From Trebonia sp036501515 (GTDB taxonomy: Bacteria; Actinomycetota; Actinomycetes; Streptosporangiales; Streptosporangiaceae): a stretch of DNA of 64,000 nt. Numbering within the stretch: the stretch's first letter is position 1; each line of letters begins with the position of its first letter. The position numbers and the translations under genes are program-made. The stretch spans positions 1 through 64,000 of the forward strand of contig DASYAD010000331.1 of assembly GCA_036501515.1 (NCBI GenBank), read 5' to 3'. The notes under the pieces are model-generated. The model made no database searches. It was not told the origin of the DNA and saw only the letters and a list, made by a program, of their open reading frames with translations. Below, piece after piece: positions 33,726 to 42,686 of the stretch.

Positions 33726-34421
33726 TCAGGGGCGACGGGCACGCAGGAACAGGGTGACTCCGGGCATGGACTTAACCGGCAGGTACCGCTCCGCGGTGAT
33801 GACCGCCCGCAGGGCCGTGTTCACAACGGGGTTCACGTTATCAAGGTCGCTGCCCGTGGACGACTTGCGGCGCAGCCCGACCACGGGGCGCAGCAGCACG
33901 TTCCAGCTCCACACGTCCTCGATCGCGAGGCCGCCCTTGGTGATGACCGCGGTCAGGGTCTCCCTGGTGTAGCGGCGGACGTGGCCGACCGCTTCGTCGT
34001 GCGCCGACCACAGTGCCATGTCCGCGGGAACCGCGATCAGCGCGGTGGCGCCGGGCTGCAGAACGCGCGTGATCTCGGCGACGGCCAGGTAGTCTTCCTC
34101 GATGTGTTCAAGGACGTCAAAGGCGGTCACCAGGTTCATCGAACCAGTGCGCACCGGCATTTCCCTGGCGTCACCGCGCAGCACGTCCAGGCCCCGCTGG
34201 CGTGCGGCTACCGCGGCCGTGGGCGCGTACTCCAAGGCCATCGGCCGCCATCCGAACTCGCGCAGCACCCTCGTGTTGCCACCGCCGGCCGCGCCGATGT
34301 CCAGCGCAAGTCCGGGGTTGGGCAGGCGGCGCAGCTCTCTGGCCAGCAGGTTCCGCCGCTCGCGGTACCACCAGTGCCTGTCTTCAACCTCAACGAGAGT
34401 TCTCAACTCGGCTGCTTCCAT
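33726..34421 (-). CDS. Class I SAM-dependent methyltransferase
   Basis: The 231-residue protein carries motif I LALDIGAAGGGNTRVL, an acidic residue at ALEYAP, motif II-like VRTGSMNLVTAFDVLEHIE and a post-motif ALIAVPADMALWS. It is a small-molecule methyltransferase with an unknown substrate; the WYRERRNLLAREL start is shared with proteins encoded near glycan genes. ATG 34421 is chosen for its weak AGAAG site. The upstream 34439 GTG would place the start within the inverted repeat at 34435. It lies 27 bp from the downstream membrane-protein gene and may be co-transcribed with it. Confidence 0.83.
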   Translation of the reverse strand: MEAAELRTLVEVEDRHWWYRERRNLLARELRRLPNPGLALDIGAAGGGNTRVLREFGWRPMALEYAPTAAVAARQRGLDVLRGDAREMPVRTGSMNLVTAFDVLEHIEEDYLAVAEITRVLQPGATALIAVPADMALWSAHDEAVGHVRRYTRETLTAVITKGGLAIEDVWSWNVLLRPVVGLRRKSSTGSDLDNVNPVVNTALRAVITAERYLPVKSMPGVTLFLRARRP

Positions 34422-34434
34422 GGCGATAACTTCT

Positions 34435-34461
34435 ACCACGTGCTAAGCAATAGCACGTGGT
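34435..34461. promoter_or_regulatory. Perfect 11-bp inverted repeat between divergent genes
   Basis: ACCACGTGCTA and TAGCACGTGGT are separated by a 5-nt spacer (agcaa). Each arm contains the CACGTG core. It lies just upstream of the methyltransferase start and about 150 bp upstream of the glycosyltransferase, so it could be a shared operator or a stem-loop in the leader of one transcript. Confidence 0.6.
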
Positions 34462-34608
34462 GTTCGGTCGGCATCCAGCATGATTCCGCCATGATCCTCC
34501 ACACCACGCATTTCAGGCGGCGGTCCACGTCACAGCCTGTTGACGATACGATACTTTACGTTCACTACCCGCCTCAGTGGCGGTAGCGGGAACGCGGAGA
34601 AAAAACTC

Positions 34609-35622
34609 ATGGAATCGGTTAAGTACTCCATCGTGATCCCGCTCTACGACGAGGAGGGGATCATCCCCCTCCTGGTCGAACGGCTGCAGCAGATCATGAG
34701 CGAGCTCGACGGCCCGGCTGAGGTCGTCATGGTCGATGACGGTAGCAAGGACGCCACGTACCAGCTGGTCACGGCGGCAACCGCCGACGACCCGCGGTTC
34801 AAGCTGATCCAGTTCTCGCGCAACTTCGGCCACCAGATGGCGATCACCGCGGGCATGGACGCCTCGTCAGGCGACGCCGTGATCATTATGGACGCCGACC
34901 TGCAGGACCCGCCGTACGTGATCCTGCAGATGATCGAGAAGTGGCAGGAAGGCTACGAGATCGTCTACGGTCTGCGGAAGCACCGCGAGGGCGAGCGGCT
35001 GTTCAAGACGGCGAGCGCCTCGATGTTCTACGGCCTGCTGCACCGGATCGCCGACGTCGACACGCCGACCGACGTAGGCGACTTCAGGCTGGTGGACCGC
35101 AAGGCCCTGGACGCCTTCCTGCAGATGCGAGAGAACAACCGCTACGTCAGGGGCATGTTCTCCTGGGTCGGCTTCCGGCAGGCGGCGGTGCCGTACACCC
35201 GCGAGGAACGCGCCGTCGGCACCACCCACTACACGCTGCGCAAGATGATCAAGCTCGCCTCGAACGGCATTATGGGCTTCTCCACCGCGCCGCTCAGGCT
35301 TGCCCTCGGCACCGGCGTGTTCCTGGCCTTCGCCGCCGTGATCTACGGGATGGTGGCGATCGGCCTGAAGCTGGCGGGCGTGGGGCTCGTGCCCGGGTAC
35401 GCGTCGCTGCTGTTCGTCATCACCTTCCTCAGCGGGATCCAGCTGATCGTCATGGGCATGGTCGGGCTGTACGTCGGACGCATCTACGACGAGGCCAAGG
35501 GCCGGCCGCTGTACGTGGTACGGGAGACCCAGGGATTCGACAGCGGCGAGGGACGTCTCGTCTGGCAGCCGGCCGGCTCGCACTCACGCGACGGGCAAGG
35601 TCGCTCGGTGCCGCGGCCGTAA
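34609..35622 (+). CDS. Polyprenyl-phosphate glycosyltransferase (GT2)
   Basis: The 337-residue protein has a GT2 domain with YSIVIPLYDEEG, VVMVDDGSKDAT, the DxD MDADLQDPP and TDVGDFRLVDRKALD. Two C-terminal membrane segments (GTGVFLAFAAVIYGMVAIGL and SGIQLIVMGMVGLYVGRIYDE) precede the family-typical RPLYVVRETQGF. This is the DPM1/GtrB/ArnC-like form that charges polyprenyl phosphate with a sugar. ATG 34609 begins the conserved domain and has GGAG about 10 nt upstream. It faces away from the methyltransferase. Confidence 0.9.
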   Translation: MESVKYSIVIPLYDEEGIIPLLVERLQQIMSELDGPAEVVMVDDGSKDATYQLVTAATADDPRFKLIQFSRNFGHQMAITAGMDASSGDAVIIMDADLQDPPYVILQMIEKWQEGYEIVYGLRKHREGERLFKTASASMFYGLLHRIADVDTPTDVGDFRLVDRKALDAFLQMRENNRYVRGMFSWVGFRQAAVPYTREERAVGTTHYTLRKMIKLASNGIMGFSTAPLRLALGTGVFLAFAAVIYGMVAIGLKLAGVGLVPGYASLLFVITFLSGIQLIVMGMVGLYVGRIYDEAKGRPLYVVRETQGFDSGEGRLVWQPAGSHSRDGQGRSVPRP

Positions 35623-36084
35623 CTGCCGGGTTCGCGGGTCGGCAGGGCCTGGGGGCATGGCCTGTGGGCCGTGGCCTGACTGTTGTGCGCGGCCTGGTGG
35701 GCCTGGCGGGTCGCGCATCTTGTAGTCGGCGGGGTTGGCGTGGCCGGCTCGCCCTGGACGGGCGCGGTTCCCCGGGACGGTCGCAGGTGTTTCTTAGGAA
35801 AACCGGAGAGCGTGGCTGAGGCGCGCGGCTGGTGGCGGCTAGCGGCTAAGGCTCTCGGCCGGTGCGGCTTTCGTGTGGCTGGCCGGCGGTGGTGCAGGTC
35901 CGGGGCGGATCGCTGGTGACTGCGGCGGCGCGGCCTAGGGTGGCGCGGCCCAGAGTGTGGGGCACCTCAGGCCCTGAGTGTTGCCGCTGGGTCTGCTGGC
36001 GGCCGGGCGCGGAAGCGGCGGCGGTGATCCCGGTGCTGAGTTCGGCGGTGGACCCGAGTTCTTTTCCACCCCCTGGACTTTCCC
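35623..36084. other. Gap with no gene seen
   Basis: This 460-bp G-rich stretch follows the glycosyltransferase and is closed by the convergent SDR gene. Short frames here have no start, domain or normal amino-acid use. It contains runs of GGCCTG/GGGGCATGG-type words (GTGGGCC, GCCTGGTGGGCCTGGCGGG). I see no hairpin terminator or regulatory site worth naming. Confidence 0.5.
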
Positions 36085-36783
36085 TCACCAGGAGACTGTG
36101 CCGAAGCGGTCGATGAACCGGCCAGTGCCCGCGGACGGGGCCTCGGTGGCGAGGGACACGATCGCGTCGGTGCCTTCTGCGACGGTCTGGTGGCCGTTGT
36201 GCCCGTTGAGGTCGGTCGCGGTGTAGCCGGGGTCGGCCGCGTTGAACCGGATATCGGGCAGCGCCTTGGCATACTGCGCGGTCATCATCGTGACGGCCGC
36301 TTTGGAGGCCGAGTACAGGGGCGACGCGAACGTCGACTCGACCCGTTCCGGGTCGTGCGTGAGGGCGAACGAACCCATGCCGCTGCTCACGTTGATCACG
36401 GCAGGCGCGGCCGACCGGCGCAGCAGCGGCAGAAACGCGCTGGTGACCCGGACGACGCTCACCACGTTGGTCTCGAAGACAAGCCCGGCGTCATCGCCAG
36501 TCAGCTCGTCCGCCTTCACATGACTGCCTATGATGCCGGCGTTGTTGATGAGTGTGTCGACCCGGCCCTCATGGGCCGCGATGTCAGCCGCCGCACGCTG
36601 GACCGAGGCGTCGTCCGTCACGTCCACCGAGACGAAGCGCACGCCCAGTTGCTCCGCGGCCTGCTGCCCGCGCCCAGCGTCGCGGGCGCCGATGACGACG
36701 GTCTGGCCAAGCTCCTTGAGGCGGCGGGCGGTCTCGTAGCCGAGGCCCTTGTTGGCCCCGGTGATGAAGGTAATAGCGCTCAT
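36085..36783 (-). CDS. Short-chain dehydrogenase/reductase
   Basis: The 232-residue protein is a classical SDR. It has the nucleotide-binding TGANKGLGYETAR, DVTD, INNAGIIG, the catalytic Ser in INVSSGMGSF, and Tyr/Lys in PLYSASKAAVTM. NADP(H) preference is suggested by the basic region after the second strand (IGARDAGRG). It most likely reduces a carbonyl compound, but the substrate is unknown. ATG 36783 begins the fold; upstream codons look random. It diverges from a regulator gene starting 115 bp away, a typical actinomycete pair. Confidence 0.92.
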   Translation of the reverse strand: MSAITFITGANKGLGYETARRLKELGQTVVIGARDAGRGQQAAEQLGVRFVSVDVTDDASVQRAAADIAAHEGRVDTLINNAGIIGSHVKADELTGDDAGLVFETNVVSVVRVTSAFLPLLRRSAAPAVINVSSGMGSFALTHDPERVESTFASPLYSASKAAVTMMTAQYAKALPDIRFNAADPGYTATDLNGHNGHQTVAEGTDAIVSLATEAPSAGTGRFIDRFGTVSW

Positions 36784-36897
36784 GGACCTAGCCTGCGCCG
36801 CCGGATGGCCGGCAACCAGGGACGGTGCGACGGTAGGACAAGCAGTACCACCCACGCGCGCCCCGCGTAGGCCCCGAGCTGGGATAATTAGGAGGTG

Positions 36898-37752
36898 ATG
36901 GCTGACGAGACGGGCCTTGGGGCAACCATTCGCGCATGGCGTGACCGGCTGGCTCCCGCCGATGCCGGCCTGCCCGCCGGCCGGTCACGGCGCGCGGCCG
37001 GGCTGCGCCGTGAGGAGCTCGCAGAACTCGCGGGTATCTCGGTCGACTACCTCGTGCGGCTCGAGCAGGGCCGCGCGGCTACCCCGTCCGCGCAGGTGGC
37101 CGGCGCTCTCGCCCGGGCCCTGCGGCTGACCAGGGACGAGCGGGACCACCTGTTCCGGCTGGCGGGGCTCGAGCCGCCGCGAGACGGCATGATCTCTGAC
37201 CACATCCCGCCGGGGATGCAGCGTGTCATCACCAGGCTGGGCGAGACGCCGGCCGCCGTGTTCGCCGCCGACTGGCGGTTGCTGTGGTGGAACCGGAGCT
37301 GGGCGGCCCTGCTCGGCGACCCGTCGGCGGTCGCGATTGAGAACCGCAACCTGGTCAAGTCACGGTTCCCTGTCGCCGCTGACCACGGCCGGCTAGCGTC
37401 CTGGCCGGTCATCTCCGAGCGAGCTGAGGCAACCGATCGCGCGATCGTCGCTGACCTGCGCCGGGCGTCTGCCCGCTATCCGCGCGATCCGCGACTGACC
37501 GGGCTGATCCAGCGGACTATCGACGGAAACCAGTGGTTCGCGCAGCTGTGGCACAGCGGCGCGGTGGGCGTCCACGCCGAGGACCGCAAGACCATCCGTC
37601 ATCCCGACATCGGCGACATCACCGTGGACTGCGATGTGCTGGGCGACAACGACGGCGACCTGAAGATCATCATCTACACCGCCGTGCCCGGGAGCGCTGA
37701 CGCCGACAAGCTCGGCCTCGCCCTGGTCGCGGGAACCCGCGCCGCCCGGTAA
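36898..37752 (+). CDS. XRE-type regulator with MmyB-like C-terminal domain
   Basis: An N-terminal helix-turn-helix (LGATIRAWRDRLAP, then LRREELAELAGISVDYLVRLE, typical of the XRE class) is followed by an MmyB-like ligand-binding domain with WRLLWWNRSWAALLGDP. The family is common in actinomycetes next to an SDR gene that it regulates, as here. Ligand unknown. ATG 36898 follows AGGAGG by only 2 nt. A GATAAT sequence at 36883-36888 suggests transcription may begin at or just before the start codon (leaderless mRNA). Confidence 0.88.
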   Translation: MADETGLGATIRAWRDRLAPADAGLPAGRSRRAAGLRREELAELAGISVDYLVRLEQGRAATPSAQVAGALARALRLTRDERDHLFRLAGLEPPRDGMISDHIPPGMQRVITRLGETPAAVFAADWRLLWWNRSWAALLGDPSAVAIENRNLVKSRFPVAADHGRLASWPVISERAEATDRAIVADLRRASARYPRDPRLTGLIQRTIDGNQWFAQLWHSGAVGVHAEDRKTIRHPDIGDITVDCDVLGDNDGDLKIIIYTAVPGSADADKLGLALVAGTRAAR

Positions 37753-37932
37753 TCCCCACAACGCCGGACAGGTACGGGAGATACCGAACAGTTCGGCATA
37801 GATCAGTGTTAATCCGTAATAGTTTTGTGAGGTTTTCGCGAAGTGGTTGAGACACGTCCGTAATCTTCACTACGTTGTTCCACGACCTCAAGCTTCCTTA
37901 TCGGGAGACAAAGAACGGAGCGTGACAACGCC

Positions 37933-38982
37933 GTGGCTAAACGCCTTGCCAGGAGAAACCTGCTGCGGCGGGCTGCGGTCCTCGCGACCGTGCTGGCGAC
38001 CGCGAGCGGGATCGCCGTCTACGCTGGCGCCACGGGCGCCGGTGCCGCTCCCGCGCCGACCATCTCTCAGGTCAAGGCGAAGGTGAACAGCCTGCAGGGT
38101 CAGGTCGACAAGATAGGGCAGGAGTACGACGCGGCCGGGCAGCAGCTCGCGGCGGCGAAGGCGCGGCTGACCGAGGTCAGCAAGCAGTCCGACCGCGCTC
38201 AGCAGCAGTACAACCAGGCCAGCGCCACCCTCACGTCGGTCGCCGTCGCCAACTACGAGAACTCCGGCCAGACGTCGATCCTCGACCTGCTTACTTCAGG
38301 CGACCCGTCGGCGGTGCTCGGCCAGGCGTCGCTGCTGCTGCAGGTCGAGGGCACGCACAACGAAGAGGCGCAGCAGTTCCTGACCCTCGCCAATGAGCTC
38401 TCCACCATGAAGGAGCAGCGGCAGCGCACGGAAACGGGCGTCGCCCAGCTTACGGCGCAGTACGCCACGCAGAAGAAGTCAATCTCCAAGCTGCTCGACA
38501 CCCAGACGTCGCTGCTCGACAGTCTCACCGCGCAGCAGCAGGCCACGGTGGAGGCGGCCGAAGTCGGAGGCAGCACCTCGTCTGGAACGGTCACCACCAC
38601 GCCGGTGACCTACACCGGCTCGACGGCGACCCAGGCAGGCCAGGCCGTCGCGTTCGCATTCGCGCAGCTCGGCAAGCCGTATGTGTACGGCGCCACCGGT
38701 CCCGACTCCTACGACTGCTCCGGCCTTGTGCAGGCCGCCTGGGCCGATGCCGGGGTGTCCATCCCCAGGACCACCTACGAGCAGTGGGCGGCGCTGCCGC
38801 ACATCCCGCTATCGGAACTCCAGCCAGGCGACCTGATCCTCTACAACGGCGAGAGCCACGTGGCGATCTACGTCGGCAACGGCAACATCATCGACGCACC
38901 GCACACCGGCGCCGTCGTAGAGGAGATCCCCGAGTCGACCTCGTGGTACGCGGACAGCGCGGACGGCGCCGTCCGCCCGTAG
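37933..38982 (+). CDS. NlpC/P60 peptidoglycan hydrolase
   Basis: The 349-residue protein has a twin-Arg-like basic N-terminus and a signal sequence ending near AGAAPAP. A long coiled-coil (residues about 45-205) follows, then a Thr/Ser linker, and the C-terminal NlpC/P60 domain with the catalytic Cys in YDCSGLVQAAW, His in SHVAIYV and a third polar residue in IIDAPHTG. It is related to RipA/RpfA-type secreted hydrolases that cut the peptide stem. GTG 37933 opens it. I searched for a c-di-AMP riboswitch in the 180-bp leader and did not find its hallmarks. Confidence 0.93.
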   Translation: MAKRLARRNLLRRAAVLATVLATASGIAVYAGATGAGAAPAPTISQVKAKVNSLQGQVDKIGQEYDAAGQQLAAAKARLTEVSKQSDRAQQQYNQASATLTSVAVANYENSGQTSILDLLTSGDPSAVLGQASLLLQVEGTHNEEAQQFLTLANELSTMKEQRQRTETGVAQLTAQYATQKKSISKLLDTQTSLLDSLTAQQQATVEAAEVGGSTSSGTVTTTPVTYTGSTATQAGQAVAFAFAQLGKPYVYGATGPDSYDCSGLVQAAWADAGVSIPRTTYEQWAALPHIPLSELQPGDLILYNGESHVAIYVGNGNIIDAPHTGAVVEEIPESTSWYADSADGAVRP

Positions 38983-39056
38983 GCGAGGTCGTCGGCCACC
39001 TGCCGGTAAGTCGTGACTGCCTTCTCGCGGGGGTTTCCGTCCGCCCGTGAGCACGG

Positions 39057-39566
39057 TCAGGCGACGGCCGCCAGCGGCGTATCGAGGTAGATGACATCGC
39101 CGGCCGCCCGGGCCAGTCCTGGGGCCAGGCTGCCGTGCCGGCTGACCACGGTGATGCGTACGCCGCGGGCCGCGAGGCTGGCCGCCGACCGGCCGAAGAT
39201 CCCGTCGCCAGACCCGATCACCACGTGGCTGAACCTGGCCGCGACGTTCTCGTGCTCAAGCACGTCGAGAAGCTCCAGGTCGGCGCCGTCCTTTCCCGAC
39301 CGGACCCGGTACCTGGCGTGCGGCCAGCCGCGGGCCGCCTCAAGCAGGCCAAGGTGGCTGGCGGCCATCACTACCTGATCGTCCATGCCCAGGTCGAGGC
39401 GCGCGAAGTAGCGACCTTGCACCTCGGTGACCAGGGCAAAAGTCGGCACAGCGGCGCCCGCGAGGTTCTCGATGTCCACGATGTGCAGCGTGCGTTCCGG
39501 GAACTGCCAGCGGAAGCTCGTCTGGCGCAGCCGTCTGACCTTGCTCACTTTCGGCGTCGCTGACAT
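39057..39566 (-). CDS. NYN-domain (PIN-like) putative ribonuclease
   Basis: The protein of about 170 residues has the NYN/PIN-like acidic set: HIVDIENLAG, SGKDGADLELLDVL and VVIGSGDGIFGR followed by VRITVVSRHGSLA. This is the fold of metal-dependent nucleases of the LabA/NYN type. The remainder is variable. Start ATG 39566 follows GGAGG by 8 nt. It is transcribed divergently from the conserved hypothetical gene at 39698, with a palindrome-rich gap between. Confidence 0.8.
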   Translation of the reverse strand: MSATPKVSKVRRLRQTSFRWQFPERTLHIVDIENLAGAAVPTFALVTEVQGRYFARLDLGMDDQVVMAASHLGLLEAARGWPHARYRVRSGKDGADLELLDVLEHENVAARFSHVVIGSGDGIFGRSAASLAARGVRITVVSRHGSLAPGLARAAGDVIYLDTPLAAVA

Positions 39567-39633
39567 GACAGGCACCTCCTAGGCGATCCCCGCGCGGTTG
39601 CAAACTCCCCGTGGTGTAATTCGGTACCCACTA

Positions 39634-39680
39634 ATCCATGCGCCAACCGCATGGGATCCCATGGATACCCTCCATGGATG
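39634..39680. promoter_or_regulatory. Palindrome-rich site between divergent genes
   Basis: The 12-bp palindrome ATGGGATCCCAT (39651-39662) overlaps the first of two CCATGGAT words (39659-39666 and 39672-39679), and ATCCATGCG lies upstream at 39634-39642. The CATGGAT/ATCCATG word recurs in both orientations. Such a layout suggests one or two dimer-binding sites controlling the divergent NYN and hypothetical genes. Confidence 0.45.
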
Positions 39681-39697
39681 CGGGTACAGTCCTGACC

Positions 39698-40483
39698 GTG
39701 AGCTTGACTGCTGTACGTGATGATCTTGCTGACGCGCTTGAGGAAACCCTGAAGCTGGCCCGCCGGCTGGCTGAGGACGCGAGAGACACCGAGGTTCCCG
39801 TCGCGGAACTCGTCGCCCAGGCCACCATGCTCGACCGGCTCGACCAGCGCCGCGAGGAGCTGATCGGCCAGCTCCGCCGCACCGCTAGCGCCGGCCGGCG
39901 GGCGGCCCAGCCGGGGCCTCCCATCAGGGAGGTCGTGCTCGCCGCGCTCGACGAGCTCGGCTGGCCGCAGAACGCGCGGTTCCTCGAGGAGTACCTGTGG
40001 GCCAAGCACCAGCTCCAGCTCGACAGCCGCGCGTTCGCCTCGCTGCGCCGTGACGAGCTGCGCGCCTGGCAGCGCTCACCTGGCGCCCGGTCCGCCTACA
40101 TCGTGCCGGCCCTGAACCCCGACGGATCGGCCAACCCGCGCTGGCTCACCAGCTCGGCCTGGGAGCTGACGCGACGGGTGATCGCGTCACCGGACACCGA
40201 GCGGCTCTTCGACCTGCAGAAGATCCTCGCGCTTCATGTCCGCGGGTCACGCGGCCCCCTGGGCACGCTGCTCGAGCGGTACGTGACGCAGATCCTCGCC
40301 ATCGAGCCGCCGCCGGTCTCCGCGACCGTCACCACGACGCGTGCCTGGCGCACCCATGTCAGGTCGCACACCGCCGCACTGATCGAGGCGATCCGCATCC
40401 GCGAGGACACGGCCCGCGAGCGGGCAGCAGTCCTGCTGACCGGGCGCGACGAGCGGGAGCTGGTCTGGGGCCGTGAAGCCTGA
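39698..40483 (+). CDS. Conserved actinobacterial hypothetical protein
   Basis: The 261-residue protein is mainly helical. It contains a coiled-coil (DLADALEETLKLARRLAEDA), an Arg/Glu-rich segment with REELIGQLRR and RELVW near the end, and a central region with LDELGWPQNARFLEEYLW and LFDLQKILALHVRGS. I do not recognise the fold; no catalytic motif is evident. A TACAGT at 39685-39690 suggests a start of transcription at the GTG itself, a leaderless form. It is divergent from the NYN gene. Confidence 0.7.
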   Translation: MSLTAVRDDLADALEETLKLARRLAEDARDTEVPVAELVAQATMLDRLDQRREELIGQLRRTASAGRRAAQPGPPIREVVLAALDELGWPQNARFLEEYLWAKHQLQLDSRAFASLRRDELRAWQRSPGARSAYIVPALNPDGSANPRWLTSSAWELTRRVIASPDTERLFDLQKILALHVRGSRGPLGTLLERYVTQILAIEPPPVSATVTTTRAWRTHVRSHTAALIEAIRIREDTARERAAVLLTGRDERELVWGREA

Positions 40484-40502
40484 GCGATCGCGGAGACGCC
40501 GC

Positions 40503-41165
40503 TTACAGACGACGCTCGGCCGCCCAGCGGGTCAGCTGGTGCCGCGATGACAGCTGCAGCTTGCGCAGCACAGACGAGACGTGGCTTTCCACGGTCTTGC
40601 CCGAGATGAACAGCTCGCGCGCGATTTCCTTGTAGGTGTAGCCCTGCGCGATCAGTCGCAGCACTTCGCGTTCCCTGGTGGTCAGCTGGTCGAGCTCGGG
40701 ATCGAAGGACGGCTTGACACCGTCGGGCGCCGGCGCAGCGGCGAACGCGTCGAGGACGAAGCCGGCCAGCCGGTGCGAGAACACCGCGTCGCCGCCCGCC
40801 ACCCGGCCGATCGCGTCGGCCAGGTCAGGAGTGGAGATCGTCTTGGTGACATAGCCGCGCGCGCCGGCCCTGATCACCGCGATCACGTCTTCCGGGGCGT
40901 CCGAGGCGGACAGCGCGAGGAACTTGACGTCTGGGTGCTCCTTCTTGACCTCGGTGATGACGGCATGGCCGCCGCCGCCTGGCAGGTGGACGTCGAGCAG
41001 GACCACATCGGGGAGCAGCCGCCCGATCAGCTCGACTGCCGGGCCCACGTCCTCCGCCTCGCCGATCACCTCAACGCGGGCGCCAAGCTCGGCGCGCACG
41101 CCGGACCTGAACAGGCTGTGATCGTCGACCAGCACCACCCGGGGACGGGAGTCGTTCACCGCCAT
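40503..41165 (-). CDS. NarL/FixJ-type response regulator
   Basis: The 220-residue protein has a receiver domain with LVDDHSLFRSGV, the phospho-acceptor Asp in PDVVLLDVHLPGGGG, and Lys in TKTISTPD. A LuxR-type HTH follows (LTTREREVLRLIAQGYTYKE, then SGKTVESHVSSVLRKL). It starts within the histidine-kinase gene upstream (10-bp overlap), so the two form an operon. The PspC genes and this pair resemble envelope-stress systems of the LiaRS or phage-shock type. Confidence 0.93.
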   Translation of the reverse strand: MAVNDSRPRVVLVDDHSLFRSGVRAELGARVEVIGEAEDVGPAVELIGRLLPDVVLLDVHLPGGGGHAVITEVKKEHPDVKFLALSASDAPEDVIAVIRAGARGYVTKTISTPDLADAIGRVAGGDAVFSHRLAGFVLDAFAAAPAPDGVKPSFDPELDQLTTREREVLRLIAQGYTYKEIARELFISGKTVESHVSSVLRKLQLSSRHQLTRWAAERRL

Positions 41166-42544
41166 TGCCCGTCGGCTGACGGCACATAGCCAGGTTGCAG
41201 TCTCATCTCAAGCGTCACCTTCGTGCCCTCCCCTGGCGCTGACTGCACCGTCGCCGTGCCGCCGTGCCTGCTCATCCGACCGCGGATGGATTCCGCGACG
41301 CCCTTGCGGTCGCCTGGCACCGCCTCGGGGTCGAACCCCTCGCCCCGGTCACGGACCGCGACACTGACCTTATCCGGCTCGACCTCGGCGAACACGGAAA
41401 TCACGGCGGCGCCCGACCACTTGGCGGCGTTGACCGTGGCCTCCCTGGCCGCCGCCAGCAGGGCGCTGAGCCGCGGGTCGAGCGGGCCGTCGCCAACGGT
41501 CACCACCTCGACGGGAACGCCGTGCCTGGCCTCGACGTCACGCTGGATCTGCCGCACCCCCTCGGCGAAGGACGAGACGTCGGCGTCGCCGGGCGCGCGC
41601 CCCTCGAACAGCCAGGAGCGCAGCTCGCGCTCCTGCGCACGGGCCAGCTGGACGACTGCCTGCGGGTCATCGGCGCGGCGCTGGATGAGCGCGAGGGTCT
41701 GCAGCACAGAATCGTGCACCCGGGCCGCCATGTCGGTCCGTTCCTCTGCCCGGGCCCGGGCCTGCCGCTCAAGGACCAGGTCACGGGCGATTCGCAGCCA
41801 CCACGGGCCAAGCAGCAGCACCAGCGCGGCCGCGACAAGCAGGAAGCCGCCGAGCGGCTCGAGCAGCTGCGTGCCGCCGTGCAGGCTCAGCAGCCAGCCG
41901 AGACCGCCTGCGAGGAGCACTACCGCGCCGCCGATCCGCAGCCTGATGCCGCGGCGGGCGGCCGACCCGGTTGGCCCGAGGTTCTCAAGCGGCTGCACCA
42001 AGCGCCGCATCCCCGCCCGCTCCGCATCTGGCGCGTTGCGCCAGATAAGCGTCAGGCCAGCCACGCTGATCACCTGCGGCCAGAGGTAAGTCTCGATCGC
42101 ACCGTCGTTCAGCGGGCCCGCCAGCAGGAGGAAGACGGCGAGCAGGGACGCCAGCCCGAGGGCGAGTGCCACGCCGCGCGAGTCGTGCCTTGCGCGGCTG
42201 GCGATGCTGGACTGCTCGCCCTTGACCGGAATCAGCAGCCAGCCGAGAACATAGAACGGGACTGCCCAGCCCTGGCTGATCAGCGCGGCGACGGCGAGCG
42301 CGATCCGGACCGTGGTCGGGCTGAACCCGCGCCACTCCCCGAGGCCCGCCGCCACGCCGCCTGCCAGGCGGTCGTCGGGGCTACGGCGCAGCGGCTCACC
42401 GTCACCACGGTGCCGCTGCCCGAAGCGAACGGCCCAGTCGGGCACGTCGTGCCGGTGCTCCGCTCGCTCGTGCCAGTGCGAACGGCCGCGACGGCGCCCG
42501 GTATCGGTGACCGTGGACCTGCCTGGCTGGTCCTGGAACTGCAT
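41156..42544 (-). CDS. Sensor histidine kinase with PspC domain
   Basis: The 462-residue protein begins with a His/Arg-rich segment and a PspC domain (RLAGGVAAGLGEWRGFSPTT, then a membrane segment at VPFYVLGWLLIPV). Three or four further membrane segments follow, then HisKA_3 with the phosphorylated His in MAARVHDSVLQTLALI and a HATPase domain (DRGEGFDPEAVPGDRKGVAE, RMSRHGGTATVQSAPGEGT). It phosphorylates the response regulator encoded downstream. It is divergent from another PspC gene. Probable signal: membrane damage. Confidence 0.93.
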   Translation of the reverse strand: MQFQDQPGRSTVTDTGRRRGRSHWHERAEHRHDVPDWAVRFGQRHRGDGEPLRRSPDDRLAGGVAAGLGEWRGFSPTTVRIALAVAALISQGWAVPFYVLGWLLIPVKGEQSSIASRARHDSRGVALALGLASLLAVFLLLAGPLNDGAIETYLWPQVISVAGLTLIWRNAPDAERAGMRRLVQPLENLGPTGSAARRGIRLRIGGAVVLLAGGLGWLLSLHGGTQLLEPLGGFLLVAAALVLLLGPWWLRIARDLVLERQARARAEERTDMAARVHDSVLQTLALIQRRADDPQAVVQLARAQERELRSWLFEGRAPGDADVSSFAEGVRQIQRDVEARHGVPVEVVTVGDGPLDPRLSALLAAAREATVNAAKWSGAAVISVFAEVEPDKVSVAVRDRGEGFDPEAVPGDRKGVAESIRGRMSRHGGTATVQSAPGEGTKVTLEMRLQPGYVPSADGQWR

Positions 42545-42686
42545 CCCACCATCATCGCCCGGCGCGGGCCCCGGGGGCTATCCGGGCTTTCCCTGATGAC
42601 CCCTCAGGGTGTCTCAGGGTAGGCCGGGGGTACAGCCGGGGCATTTCCCGATACCCCCGCGGGGCGTGCGGGCGAAGACTTGAGCC

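Noticed and set aside
37753..37932. c-di-AMP riboswitch before the NlpC/P60 gene
   Set aside because: Only 180 bp are available and none of the conserved motif words could be found.
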